The notes beneath the pieces are model-generated. The model was not told the DNA's origin and made no database searches. It saw only the letters and a list, made by a program, of their open reading frames with translations. The position numbers were made by a program, and so were the translations under genes. A DNA stretch of 64,000 nt, taken from NCBI GenBank assembly GCA_938016265.1, contig CALLWB010000026.1:1-64000 (forward strand). The letters are read 5' to 3'. This DNA is from an uncultured Saprospiraceae bacterium. GTDB taxonomy: Bacteria; Bacteroidota; Bacteroidia; Chitinophagales; Saprospiraceae. Shown in pieces: positions 16,781 to 26,042 of this stretch. Each line of letters starts with the position of its first letter. Within the stretch, counting starts at the first letter, position 1.

Positions 16781-19700
16781 TTACCTTCTGGTTATTTTCC
16801 AGGATTTTCTGACAGTAGTTGTTCCTTTTGCTACCACCTCCACGGTATTCAACCCAGGAGATAATTGGATATTCGCCGCCATCATTTTCGTTCTTGCATT
16901 ATAAGTAAATTCAGTTTGTGCTTTGCCGTTTACCAAGACTTGAATACTGCTTTTATCTTTTACATTTACCACAATTGCTTTTACAGTTTTCTTACTTCCT
17001 TTAGTCCCCGTAGAGGTTTTACCCAATGTAAAAACGACAGGCTTTACACGTTCTTTTGAATAATAAAGCGTCATGCTTTTCTTTCCGTTGCCCAAAGTGT
17101 TCGTTCCAGAGACCTCAATTTTATTTCTGCCTTCTGACAGTGGCACATTCGCACTATATACACCAGTGCTTGTATTTAAGTTAAACTTAGTAACAGGTTG
17201 GCCATTTACAGTTATTTGTAGTTTAGATCGTTCGGATATATACCTTGCGACACCGGATATTGTTGCCGTAGGTGTTGTTGAAAAACTTAAATCCCTTGGT
17301 GAAGTAACTGTAACAGATGGTTTTGATGCTGGAGAACCAATGCTTTTAGTTCCTGTCGTTTTACCTCCTGTAGACGTCTTGCCTTTTCCGAGCGTGGTAT
17401 TTGTCTTTGGTCTTGGAGCAGGCGGTGTTACTCCTCCTCCTGGAAGAATGACTCCACCTCCAGTTGATGTTGGTACGGTAGGTGGTTCTGGTGTATCAGG
17501 GTCTGTAGTAATAATCAATGTTCCTGGAGTTACACTACCAGCATTATAAACAATGGTTGCATTATCCGAATTCGAACCATAAGTATTCACCGCAACAATT
17601 TTTACCAGATTAGATCCTGGGCTCAATCGTACAGGAGCAACTAACTTGCCAGTAGAATGGTCGTAAGTAAAGGTGGCAAACTCTCCACCATTTAAGGTGA
17701 ATGTGATCGCTTTTTTACCCGTAATACCCGTAATGTCAGCATACACACGGTAAGTAGCTCCAGTTACATTTATCGTGTTTTTTTCTGGTCTTGTGATGAT
17801 TACTGTCGGTGGCGTGCCTGTAGGAGTTGGGGTTGATATCGTACCTCCAGTTGGGACAATTTTGTCTTTCTTTCTTACTAATGTCCTTGTATCCTGTGCA
17901 GATCCAGCAGTGTTCGTCGCAACTATCTTAATACTGGTACTTCCATAATTCAAGTTCAACTTGCTAGTAAAAGTTTTATTTCTTGTATTGTATGTGAAAT
18001 CCCTAGAATTCTTACCGTTTACCAAAAACTGCACTTGGTTGGCAGAAGTAATGTTCTTAATTGTCGCTACAATGTTTGCGGAAGCTGTAGTATAAGACTG
18101 AATAGCATTACTTGGTGTAGTAATCTTAACCGTCGGTTTGGCTAATTTTACGGTGTAGTTGATGCTTCTTGAGTCACTGTCTGATCCAGCAGCCGTTGTC
18201 GCCGTTATTTTGACGGTATTCGCACCTAAATTTAAAGGAACCGTACTGGTCAATTGGCTAGTCGTCGCATTGAAAGTGAAATTGCTAATAGATTTTCCAT
18301 TCAACTTAAAATCGATCGACCTTTTATCTTTAACGTTAAGTACTGTTGCTTTTATTGGTGTGCTACTTGTCGATAGATTTGTTGGATTAGCCTTTGGAGT
18401 CGTAATCGTCACTACCGGCGTTTCCATTGCTACATGATAAACAATCGATCGGGTATCGCTATCCGAACCAGAACCATTTACCGCACGAACGATTACCGTA
18501 TTGCTTCCTTGGTTTAATGAAAGTGTCGTATTCAGTGTTTGTCCAGTGAAGGAAAAACTCTTTACAGGATTCCCGTTGAGTAAAACAGTAATGTCTTGCT
18601 TGCCTCTCACATTTTTGACAATCGCAGTCAGTGGCGTGCTTGCAGAACTTGAGGTATAGGGATTAGACTTCGGTGTTGTAATTTTTACCGTTGGGTTTAC
18701 TTGTAATGGGGCAGTAAGGTTGATTGTTCTTGTTTCTCGATCAGCGCCAAAGCTGTTCGTTCCAGTAATTGAAACAATGTTATTCCCATTATTAAGATTT
18801 ACCGTACTCGTAAATGCTCCTGTGCTAGGGCTGAAAGAAAAGTTAGTATTCTTTACTCCATTTACCAGGAATTTGATGTTCTGATTGCTGGATACATTAG
18901 TCACTGTAGCTTTGATTCCTGCAGAACTAGAAGTTGTTGCAGATATTGCCCTTGACGGTGTGGAGATCGTAACAGTTGGAGGTGTTCCAGTAGGATTGCC
19001 CGTTGTTGGATTGCCGGTTGGAGTGCCACCACCCATTGGATCGCAAGCAGGACCTGTAACAGGAGGTGTGTTTTTCAGTATGATCGTTCGGGTATCTGTA
19101 TCTTCACCAGCAGAATTTACTGCTTTGATAGAAACATATACCTGCGTCTGTGTCATATTAATATTCGCAGAAAATGATCTGTTGGAGGGGTTGAAACTAA
19201 AGCTCGTGTAATTTTGCCCATTCAATGAAAATTGTATTTGATTGGCAGAACTTACATTCTGAATAGTTGCCCTTACGTTGACTCTTGTATTGTTTGTTTC
19301 GTGTGGATTGTTTCTTGGGTTGGAGATATTCACCACTGGTGGCTGAACGGTGGTACCGGTGTTGGTGCCCATTGGGTCGCAACTTGGATCACTCGAGTTG
19401 GTGGTATTTCCTGTATTCGTATTTCCTGTATTGTTGTTGCCACTAGTAGACGGATTTGTAGAAGAGGAAGTGTAGGTCCCTTGTTGTGGGATTTCATATA
19501 TGAAGGTCTTTCCTTTTTCATCTCTTCCAAACTCATTTACTGCAAGTATTTCAACTACACTGGTTCCGGGAGATAATTTTAGGTCTAGGGATAATTTTCC
19601 AGAATTTTTATCAAAATCAAAATTAGTAGACCGACCATTTAAGGTAACTTGAATATCTCTTTTACTTTTTACGTTTTTGACTCTAGCTATCAGATCTGTT

Positions 19701-20665
19701 TTGGGAGACTGGATGGTATAAGGATTGGTTGATGGGCGGACGATACGAATATTTGGTGCTGGTCCAGCCTGAGTTCCTGAGTAAGCAGTAGCAGGAGCTT
19801 GTTCTATAGTCTGTCCAGTTTCGAAGTCGGTATTAGATTTCGATTTGCTGGTACCTACTTTCCATCTTAGGTATAAGTTGGTGTAATGGTACTTGTCATT
19901 ATTATCAGAATAATCGTTGTTCTGCTCGTAAGCCTGGCCGTCCAAATAATCATTCAATGCCCAGGTCATGCGATGTGCAACACCTACAGAAAACTTAGGA
20001 GACACCTGATATCCAAGCTCGATACCAGCAGAAGGCATAAAAGAAACTTTTGTTCCATTGCTATACCCATCAGCCCAACTTTCATAGTCTCCATCACGAA
20101 GGACATTTAAGTTGTTTAGGATATTACTCCGTTTTCCAGTAGTGTCTATGGTGGAATAATCGTAATTGTTGCTTCCTATTTGTTGATCGGCGTTTGTCAG
20201 GTGAAAATCCAAGCCAGCGCCGCCAAAAACGGCCAATTCGATACCTGTTTTTTCTCTTAGGCGGTTAGCAGTCAATACTGCTTCAAGGCTTAGTTCGTGG
20301 ATGTTTGTTTTGTGATTTTGGAAAGCAAAACCAGGAGAATTGGAATAACTATCTACCTCACCGGTGGTACCATTAAGTAAGGTGTTTTTGTCAATTCCGT
20401 AAAAACGGTAGTGATCAGCTCCTCTGGTTTGCGTAAACAGATACCTGCCTCTTAGATCGACATCAATCAAACCGTTTGGTCGGTGATAGATGTTTTTTCC
20501 AAGTGTAAGGCCTGCTCCATAGCCAGGCAACAAACAGATGTCACTTTGCTGGTAAGCGGCGCCTCCGTTTATGCCTAATGTCCATAAGCCAGACTGCGCA
20601 TTACCGAGTAAACTGAAAAGTGCTATACATAGTATAGTAAGCGTGGTGTGTAATTTTGAATTCAT
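16781..20665 (-). CDS. Outer-membrane beta-barrel protein with nine Ig-like repeats (1294 aa)
   Basis: Start chosen at 20665, giving the signal peptide MNSKLHTTLTILCIALFSLLGNAQ. Residues about 25-280 have alternating beta strands with aromatic ends (GINGGAAYQQ, VDLRGRYLF, MPSAGIELGYQV, FSVGVAHRMTW, TNLYLRWKV), as in an eight-strand outer-membrane barrel. After a polar linker come nine tandem repeats of about 85-95 residues. Each follows PxVxIxxP, then xxVKNVxxKxxIxFxLNG, FxFNxxTxxL, LxxGxNxVxIxAxNxxGSDSDTRTI. Gly/Thr/Asn-rich linkers join some repeats. There is no T9SS domain. A barrel first and Ig-like passengers after it is the order of inverse autotransporters (intimin type), although the barrel is smaller. 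The repeats may therefore be surface adhesive, or may stay in the periplasm. Confidence 0.8.
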   Translation of the reverse strand: MNSKLHTTLTILCIALFSLLGNAQSGLWTLGINGGAAYQQSDICLLPGYGAGLTLGKNIYHRPNGLIDVDLRGRYLFTQTRGADHYRFYGIDKNTLLNGTTGEVDSYSNSPGFAFQNHKTNIHELSLEAVLTANRLREKTGIELAVFGGAGLDFHLTNADQQIGSNNYDYSTIDTTGKRSNILNNLNVLRDGDYESWADGYSNGTKVSFMPSAGIELGYQVSPKFSVGVAHRMTWALNDYLDGQAYEQNNDYSDNNDKYHYTNLYLRWKVGTSKSKSNTDFETGQTIEQAPATAYSGTQAGPAPNIRIVRPSTNPYTIQSPKTDLIARVKNVKSKRDIQVTLNGRSTNFDFDKNSGKLSLDLKLSPGTSVVEILAVNEFGRDEKGKTFIYEIPQQGTYTSSSTNPSTSGNNNTGNTNTGNTTNSSDPSCDPMGTNTGTTVQPPVVNISNPRNNPHETNNTRVNVRATIQNVSSANQIQFSLNGQNYTSFSFNPSNRSFSANINMTQTQVYVSIKAVNSAGEDTDTRTIILKNTPPVTGPACDPMGGGTPTGNPTTGNPTGTPPTVTISTPSRAISATTSSSAGIKATVTNVSSNQNIKFLVNGVKNTNFSFSPSTGAFTSTVNLNNGNNIVSITGTNSFGADRETRTINLTAPLQVNPTVKITTPKSNPYTSSSASTPLTAIVKNVRGKQDITVLLNGNPVKSFSFTGQTLNTTLSLNQGSNTVIVRAVNGSGSDSDTRSIVYHVAMETPVVTITTPKANPTNLSTSSTPIKATVLNVKDKRSIDFKLNGKSISNFTFNATTSQLTSTVPLNLGANTVKITATTAAGSDSDSRSINYTVKLAKPTVKITTPSNAIQSYTTASANIVATIKNITSANQVQFLVNGKNSRDFTYNTRNKTFTSKLNLNYGSTSIKIVATNTAGSAQDTRTLVRKKDKIVPTGGTISTPTPTGTPPTVIITRPEKNTINVTGATYRVYADITGITGKKAITFTLNGGEFATFTYDHSTGKLVAPVRLSPGSNLVKIVAVNTYGSNSDNATIVYNAGSVTPGTLIITTDPDTPEPPTVPTSTGGGVILPGGGVTPPAPRPKTNTTLGKGKTSTGGKTTGTKSIGSPASKPSVTVTSPRDLSFSTTPTATISGVARYISERSKLQITVNGQPVTKFNLNTSTGVYSANVPLSEGRNKIEVSGTNTLGNGKKSMTLYYSKERVKPVVFTLGKTSTGTKGSKKTVKAIVVNVKDKSSIQVLVNGKAQTEFTYNARTKMMAANIQLSPGLNTVEVVAKGTTTVRKSWKITRR

Positions 20666-21029
20666 GGGAATAAATTTTAAACTATTATTAAATCGGGTAT
20701 GCCAGGTATATTGCACTTTCTGTGCCAATATGGTCTTTTGGAAATCTTAATTATATGTAATGCGCTGCTTATTTGTGCTTTATGATAAGCAAAATATTGG
20801 TAAATTAATTTCTTTATGATATTTCCTACTTCATTTTGTCTTACTTACAGAGCGGTTTGTACTAGTGGTTTTGTGACATTATTAATAGGTTGTTTTTTTA
20901 TTGGAGTCCATCAAAGCATTAATATTGGTGCAAAGAAACGTATTGAAAATATAATATGACAAATTTTTATCATTTAGCAATGAAACATTATGAAAATAAT
21001 ATCGTAAAAAGAGCAAACGTAAAGACTAA
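20666..21029. other. Divergent intergenic region, no gene seen
   Basis: The 364 bp between two divergent genes are AT-rich. I see no open frame of note, no hairpin with T-tract and no TAnnTTTG box. Confidence 0.4.
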
Positions 21030-23159
21030 ATTATCAAAAAACTAGTTTCCATATTCCTCTTTATTTGCAGCTCTATGCTGGTATTCGGAAATATGAGTCC
21101 TACTAGTGACTTGATTAACAAGTACGAACAAGCGACCAACGATAGTATCAAAGTTGAGTTGCTTAATGAGATAGCCTGGTCCTATCATTTTTCCAATCCA
21201 GACAACACCATCCGATATGCTGAAAAAGCCATAGAGCTATCAAAAAAAATAGGCATAAAAAGTACATTGGCACACTCCTTAAATCTAATTGGCATCGGTT
21301 ACGATATTTGCGGAGATAATGAAATGGGAATACGCTATTTCAAAGCCTCTGCTAGAAACTCAATGTTAACGAATAATTTCCACATGCTTGCCAGTACTAT
21401 CAACAACATAGGCATTTGTTATGGTAAAATTGGTGATAAAGAGAAGGAGTTAAGGTATTATCTAAATGCTCTTGAAATTGGTAAACAAATAGAGGATTTT
21501 GAGGAAGAAGGAATCTATCTTGGAAACATTGCCGGTTCTTTTTTGTCCTTAAATGAAAAGGAAAAAGCAAAGGAGTATTCTTTAAGGGCTTTGGATAATT
21601 CAAAACTCAAGGGGGACAGTATGCATCTTATTGAAATATATTCGCTACTTGGAGAAATTTATTATGCCGAAGACAAAAAAGAACTAGCACTAATGCAGTT
21701 TTTAATTAGCAAAGAATTATCAGAAAAGACAGATAATAAATCAGGTAGTGCACAAGTCCAAATTTGGCTTGGAAAAATCCATCTGGACGAAAACATGTTT
21801 GAACTCTCAAATTCAAATTACAGAAATGCACTGAAACTTAGTCAGGAAGTGGATGATAAAACAGCAATAAGTGCTGCAAATTATGGGTTGGGAATGGTGG
21901 CCTACAAGCAAAAAGAGTTTTCTAAGTCACTTTCTTATGCCCAAAAGGCACACTCAATGATGCTTGAATACAATGACTTCGCACAATTGCCTGAAACCTT
22001 AAAATTATTGTCCGACAACTACGCCGAACAAGGCAAATTTGTCAAGGCCTACCAATTTCATCACCAATACAAGTCGGTAGAGGACAGTCTAAAAAGCCTC
22101 GCCAAGTCCAGACAACTAAATGAACTGGAAATCCAATATGGAGTCGCAGCGCAAGAAGCCGAAAACGAACGCTTGATGGTAACCCAACAACTGACGGAAG
22201 CAAAAAACACAAGAACCACCTATATTTCGATTATCACCTCCTTGTGTTTGTTGATGATCAGTATGTTCGCACTTTTTCTTTACCTTGCCAATGAGCGCAA
22301 AGAAGCCTACAATCTCCAACTAACCAACGAAGTAGAAAGCCGAACAAGCAGACTGAAATCGGCAAAATCAGAACTAGAACGTTCCTACAAAGAACTGGAG
22401 CGGTTTTCTTATATAACGTCCCATGACCTCAAAGAACCCCTCCGAAACATAATTAGTTTTGTCCATTTACTAAAAAGGCATACCAAAAGTAAGCTAGATA
22501 AAGAAAGTAATGAATACCTCCAATACATTGTCAAAAATTCAAAGCAGATTTATGCGCTTGTTGAGGATGTCCTGGAGTATTCCAAACTTCAACAAAAATC
22601 AGCTTCGCTTGATAACGTAAACGTAGAGGAGGTATTAAACAATGTGAAAGATTCCTTACAACTCAAAATAAAAGAAAGGAAGGTTCGGATCGTAAATCTT
22701 GGTGTACCAAACGAAATTTTTGTCAATGCTTCCAGCTTGTTCTTAGTCTTCAAAAACATTATTGAAAACGGCATCAAATACAATGAAAACGATCCACCAA
22801 GAATTGAAATTAGCCATCGATTAAAAAGAAACGAACATGTGTTCACCATAGAGGACAATGGTATCGGTATCCCTACTGAATACCACAAATCAGTGTTTGA
22901 AATGTTTAAGCGATTGCACGCCAGAGACAAGTACAATGGATCCGGTTTGGGATTGTCTATCTGCTCAAAAATATTGCAGAGTATGGGAGGTAAAATTTGG
23001 GTCGAAGAAACGAAAAAAGAGGGGAGTTGCTTCAAATTTAGTATCCCAGTCATCACCCATAAAAAACTAGACAAAACAGAACAAACAGAATATGGCAAAT
23101 TTGGTTGGGACACGCCATCTTTCAACAAAGTGGCTGCGAAGTCAAAGGTTAGCTTTTGA
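21030..23159 (+). CDS. TPR-containing sensor histidine kinase (about 709 aa)
   Basis: The periplasmic part has about seven TPR units (residues counted from the ATG at 21075: 15-330), then a coiled-coil, a membrane segment (about 380-402), a second coiled-coil and the kinase. HisKA H-box is ITSHDLKEPLRN with His450; the HATPase has N-box FKNIIENGIKYNEN, G1 IEDNGIGIP and G2 GSGLGLSICSKI. The first ATG leaves no complete signal peptide. In frame upstream, from ATT 21030 and ATC 21033 to the ATG, the DNA reads IIKKLVSIFLFICSS, which joins MLVFGN to make a perfect signal peptide; a stop codon lies at 21027. Translation probably starts at ATT or ATC. No response regulator is adjacent, so its partner lies elsewhere. 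Confidence 0.85.
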   Translation: MIKKLVSIFLFICSSMLVFGNMSPTSDLINKYEQATNDSIKVELLNEIAWSYHFSNPDNTIRYAEKAIELSKKIGIKSTLAHSLNLIGIGYDICGDNEMGIRYFKASARNSMLTNNFHMLASTINNIGICYGKIGDKEKELRYYLNALEIGKQIEDFEEEGIYLGNIAGSFLSLNEKEKAKEYSLRALDNSKLKGDSMHLIEIYSLLGEIYYAEDKKELALMQFLISKELSEKTDNKSGSAQVQIWLGKIHLDENMFELSNSNYRNALKLSQEVDDKTAISAANYGLGMVAYKQKEFSKSLSYAQKAHSMMLEYNDFAQLPETLKLLSDNYAEQGKFVKAYQFHHQYKSVEDSLKSLAKSRQLNELEIQYGVAAQEAENERLMVTQQLTEAKNTRTTYISIITSLCLLMISMFALFLYLANERKEAYNLQLTNEVESRTSRLKSAKSELERSYKELERFSYITSHDLKEPLRNIISFVHLLKRHTKSKLDKESNEYLQYIVKNSKQIYALVEDVLEYSKLQQKSASLDNVNVEEVLNNVKDSLQLKIKERKVRIVNLGVPNEIFVNASSLFLVFKNIIENGIKYNENDPPRIEISHRLKRNEHVFTIEDNGIGIPTEYHKSVFEMFKRLHARDKYNGSGLGLSICSKILQSMGGKIWVEETKKEGSCFKFSIPVITHKKLDKTEQTEYGKFGWDTPSFNKVAAKSKVSF

Positions 23160-23396
23160 TTTTGAAGGAAAGTAGAGCTGCTTGATTTTTGCTAAAGCAT
23201 AAAATCTGACTGAGCCTAGAGATAAATGCACTTTCCTTGGATAATTTACCAATCCACCATTTACTATTAACCCAATATACGAGAGACGTATCATTGCTTC
23301 GCCTTGATTTTTACTAGGCTGCCAGAGCAACGGGGCTTAACATTTGTTTGTCGGATCTGCACCTCTACAAAAATGTCTCTCTACCAACTACCACCG

Positions 23397-24848
23397 CTAA
23401 AACTGGATACAAACATTTTTAGCCTCCGTAAAAAACCGTAAAGCTTCCAATCCACCTTCTCTTCCAACACCAGAATTTTTAGTTCCTCCGAAGGGCGTTC
23501 GCAGATCTCTTGTCATCCACGTATTTACCCAAACGATACCCGCTTCCAATTGTTCAGCTATGCTGTGGGCCTTAGTGATATCTTGTGTCCAGACGGTTGC
23601 TGACAATCCGAACTCTGTGCTATTCGCATATTTGATGACTTCCTTATCCGTCGAAAATGGCATGATGGTGACTACCGGTCCAAAAATTTCTTCCTGGTTG
23701 GTTCTGCAATCATGAGCAAGGCCTTCGATCACCGTTGGTTTAATGAAGTAGCCATTTTCAAACTTACCTTTTACCTTTTTTTGTTCTCCGCCACACAAAA
23801 TTCTTCCGCCTTCCTTTTTTGCCAGTTCGATATAACCAAGCACCTTTTCCATATGGGCTTTAGAAACCACTGCGCCTTGATCTGTCTTTGGAGAATTTGG
23901 GTCTCCGATTTTTAGTTTTTGGACACGTTTTACAAACTCTTCCTTGAAGATGGGGTATAAATGTCGTTCGACGAATATTCTTGATCCACACAAACAGATT
24001 TGCCCCTGATTAGCAAAGGAGGAACGAAGCGTGGTCTTCATCATTTTTTCGAAATCACAATCGGCATAGATGATATTTGGATTTTTACCACCAAGCTCAA
24101 GGCTCAATTTTTTAAATTTTGGGGCTGCAATGCTGGCAATGGTTCTTCCCGTTTTTGTTCCTCCGGTAAAGGAAATCGCTTTCACATCATCGTGCTCCAC
24201 AATTGCCTGTCCTGCCTTGTGTCCAAATCCGTTGACAATGTTCAGTACGCCTGGTGGCAAACCGGCTTCAATACAAGCCTGAGCAAGCAGATAAGCCGTC
24301 ATTGGTGTCATTTCGGAAGGTTTAGCGACAACGGTATTCCCAGCCGCTAAAGCTGGAGCAATCTTCCAGGTAAACAAATACAAGGGTAAATTCCAAGGAG
24401 AAATACAACCAACCACCCCCAGCGGACTGCGAAGGGTAAAGTTGATGGCTTCTTTTTCCATGTTGTGCGACTCTGCGGAAAAGTGCATAATAGAAGTCGC
24501 AAAAAATCGCAAATTGGCGTGCGCCCGAGGAATATCTACTTTTCTTGCAAGAGACAATGGTTTTCCAGTATCCATTGATTCTGCCAGAGCAAAAGTTTCT
24601 AAATTCTGCTCAATAATATCCGCTACCCGCATCAAAATACGAAACCGTTTTTCAACACCAATAGTAGACCATGTAGGAAACGCCCGCTGAGCAGCTTTTA
24701 CAGCCCGATGCACATCCCGTTCATCAGAATCAGGAATCTGAGAATAGACCTGGCCTAGCGCCGGATTATAATTGTCAATAAAACTAGCAGACAAAGGGTT
24801 TTCTAGTTCCCCGTAAATGTAGTTCTTAATATTTTTATCAAATTTCAT
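23397..24848 (-). CDS. Aldehyde dehydrogenase, ALDH8/2-aminomuconic semialdehyde type (483 aa)
   Basis: NAD(P)-dependent aldehyde dehydrogenase with full-length fold. Visible motifs: SPWNLPLYLFTWKIAPALAAGN and KPSE for cofactor binding, FTGGTKTGRTIA, the catalytic Glu in LELGGKNPNI, and the catalytic Cys in FANQGQICLCGSRIFV. The phrases NQG-ICLC-SRIFV and LYLxTWKIAPAxAAGNTV resemble animal ALDH8A1 and bacterial 2-aminomuconic or 2-hydroxymuconic semialdehyde dehydrogenases. In Bacteroidota these enzymes belong to tryptophan (kynurenine/3-hydroxyanthranilate) breakdown. The SDR gene 49 bp upstream on the same strand is probably in the same operon. The substrate is inferred, not shown. Confidence 0.85.
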   Translation of the reverse strand: MKFDKNIKNYIYGELENPLSASFIDNYNPALGQVYSQIPDSDERDVHRAVKAAQRAFPTWSTIGVEKRFRILMRVADIIEQNLETFALAESMDTGKPLSLARKVDIPRAHANLRFFATSIMHFSAESHNMEKEAINFTLRSPLGVVGCISPWNLPLYLFTWKIAPALAAGNTVVAKPSEMTPMTAYLLAQACIEAGLPPGVLNIVNGFGHKAGQAIVEHDDVKAISFTGGTKTGRTIASIAAPKFKKLSLELGGKNPNIIYADCDFEKMMKTTLRSSFANQGQICLCGSRIFVERHLYPIFKEEFVKRVQKLKIGDPNSPKTDQGAVVSKAHMEKVLGYIELAKKEGGRILCGGEQKKVKGKFENGYFIKPTVIEGLAHDCRTNQEEIFGPVVTIMPFSTDKEVIKYANSTEFGLSATVWTQDITKAHSIAEQLEAGIVWVNTWMTRDLRTPFGGTKNSGVGREGGLEALRFFTEAKNVCIQF

Positions 24849-24867
24849 TTGATCAAGTTTGGATGTC

Positions 24868-24875
24868 CAAATTTA
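24868..24875 (-). promoter_or_regulatory. Candidate -7 box before the aldehyde dehydrogenase
   Basis: On the minus strand TAAATTTG matches the Bacteroidota -7 consensus TAnnTTTG, 20 bp before the start. No TTG box is found at the preferred 17-20 bp distance, so support is partial. Confidence 0.35.
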
Positions 24876-24897
24876 CTACTTAATGCCCAATAATTAG

Positions 24898-25686
24898 CTA
24901 TAAACTTTTAGTTCTCCCTCCATCCACTGGCATATTAATACCGTTGATATAAGAAGCTGCCGGGCTGGCTAGAAAGGCTACCGCAGTAGCGATTTCTTCA
25001 GGAGATCCGAATCGTTTGGCCGGGACATAATTTTTCATGATCGCTGCCATTTTTTCGTCGGTGACTTGATGTTTTTTTGCATGATTGGCAATAATCTTGT
25101 CGAGGCGGCCGGTTGTAGTAAATCCAGGGAGCACGTTGTTTACGGTGATCCCAAATGCACCCAGTTCATTGGCCATTGTTTTTGCCCAACTGGCCACTGC
25201 CCCACGCGTAGTATTAGATACACCAAGCCCATCAATCGGCTGCTTTACTGAAGTTGAGATAATATTAATAATTCTGCCGTAGGCCGCCTTTTTCATAGAT
25301 GGTAGCAACGCTTGCGTAAGAATGTGATTGCAAACGATGTGATTGTTAAACGCGCTTAAAAATTCGTCTGTCCCTGCTTCATGGATCAATCCGGCAGGTG
25401 GTCCACCAGTATTGTTGATTAGAATATGATAGTCTGTTTGTTTGACCTGTTCTGTTATTTTTTGCTTCAGCGAATTGGCATCACTAAAATCTACCACCAA
25501 GTAGTTATGCTGTTGTCCATGGTTGGTGGCTAGATTAGCGCATACATTTTTCAGTTTGTCTTCACTCCGGGCTAGTAGGGTGACGGTTGCTCCAAGGCTT
25601 GCCAATTGGAGCGCGACTGCTTCTCCGATTCCCTGACTACTGCCACCTACTAGAGCGGCTTTGCCGGATAAGTCTAAATTCATCAT
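24898..25686 (-). CDS. Short-chain dehydrogenase/reductase (262 aa)
   Basis: Classical SDR. The cofactor loop is GGSSQGIGEAVA (the usual TGxxxGIG with first Thr replaced by Gly), LINNTGGPPAG replaces the usual NNAG, and the catalytic motif is unusual: the Ser is in ISTSVKQP and the expected Tyr-x3-Lys appears as TTRGAVASWAKTMA, so the active-site Tyr is replaced (Asn-Thr-Thr-Arg region) although the Lys/Ala helix is kept. The C-terminus INGINMPVDGGRTKSL is typical. This Tyr-less pattern is common to an SDR group often found next to ALDH8-type genes, where it may act as a lyase or isomerase instead of a dehydrogenase. Probably co-transcribed with the downstream aldehyde dehydrogenase. Confidence 0.8.
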   Translation of the reverse strand: MMNLDLSGKAALVGGSSQGIGEAVALQLASLGATVTLLARSEDKLKNVCANLATNHGQQHNYLVVDFSDANSLKQKITEQVKQTDYHILINNTGGPPAGLIHEAGTDEFLSAFNNHIVCNHILTQALLPSMKKAAYGRIINIISTSVKQPIDGLGVSNTTRGAVASWAKTMANELGAFGITVNNVLPGFTTTGRLDKIIANHAKKHQVTDEKMAAIMKNYVPAKRFGSPEEIATAVAFLASPAASYINGINMPVDGGRTKSL

Positions 25687-26042
25687 AAAATAGTGTTTGG
25701 TGATATTTGCAGTAAGTTAAAAAAAATGTGTTGTTATTTTAACGTATTCAGGATTTTCGATGCTGATTGTTTGCGTTTTGATTAGTCAAAAAAATCTCAA
25801 AGGGAGGAAACACCAATAAGGGAGATCTAACTTTTTAGATCTCCCAAGACTGGAAACTGTAGGTCGAAACCTACAGCAACAAGGACCAACTTCCTAAACT
25901 AATGTCCCTCCTTGACGAAAATTCGAAACTTAGTGTACCCGCACGTAATTAACATTCGTTTTTCCGCTTTCTTAAATCGGGGAATGTTTTGGGAAGGGCC
26001 TGCTAGCCTTTTAGCGTTTTCCAGCAGAACTGCTTCTTTTGT
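25687..26042. other. Intergenic region with two strong hairpins, possible structured RNA
   Basis: The 356-bp gap has two adjacent perfect hairpins: an 11-bp stem GGGAGATCTAA-CTTT-TTAGATCTCCC (25820-25845) and an 8-bp stem CTGTAGGT-CGAA-ACCTACAG (25857-25876). Neither is followed by a T-tract. A weaker CTGCT/AGCAG pair lies near 26010-26030, just after the stop of the four-helix gene. No open frame of note. Confidence 0.5.

Noticed and set aside
17073-17549. 158-codon plus-strand frame and several other long plus-strand frames at 18159-19576
   Set aside because: They are antisense to the Ig-like repeat protein and owe their length to its Thr/Ser/Gly-rich codons; composition is Val/Leu-biased without domain pattern.
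22589-23128. 179-codon minus-strand frame in the histidine kinase gene
   Set aside because: Shadow of the HATPase region, which has all kinase motifs on the plus strand.
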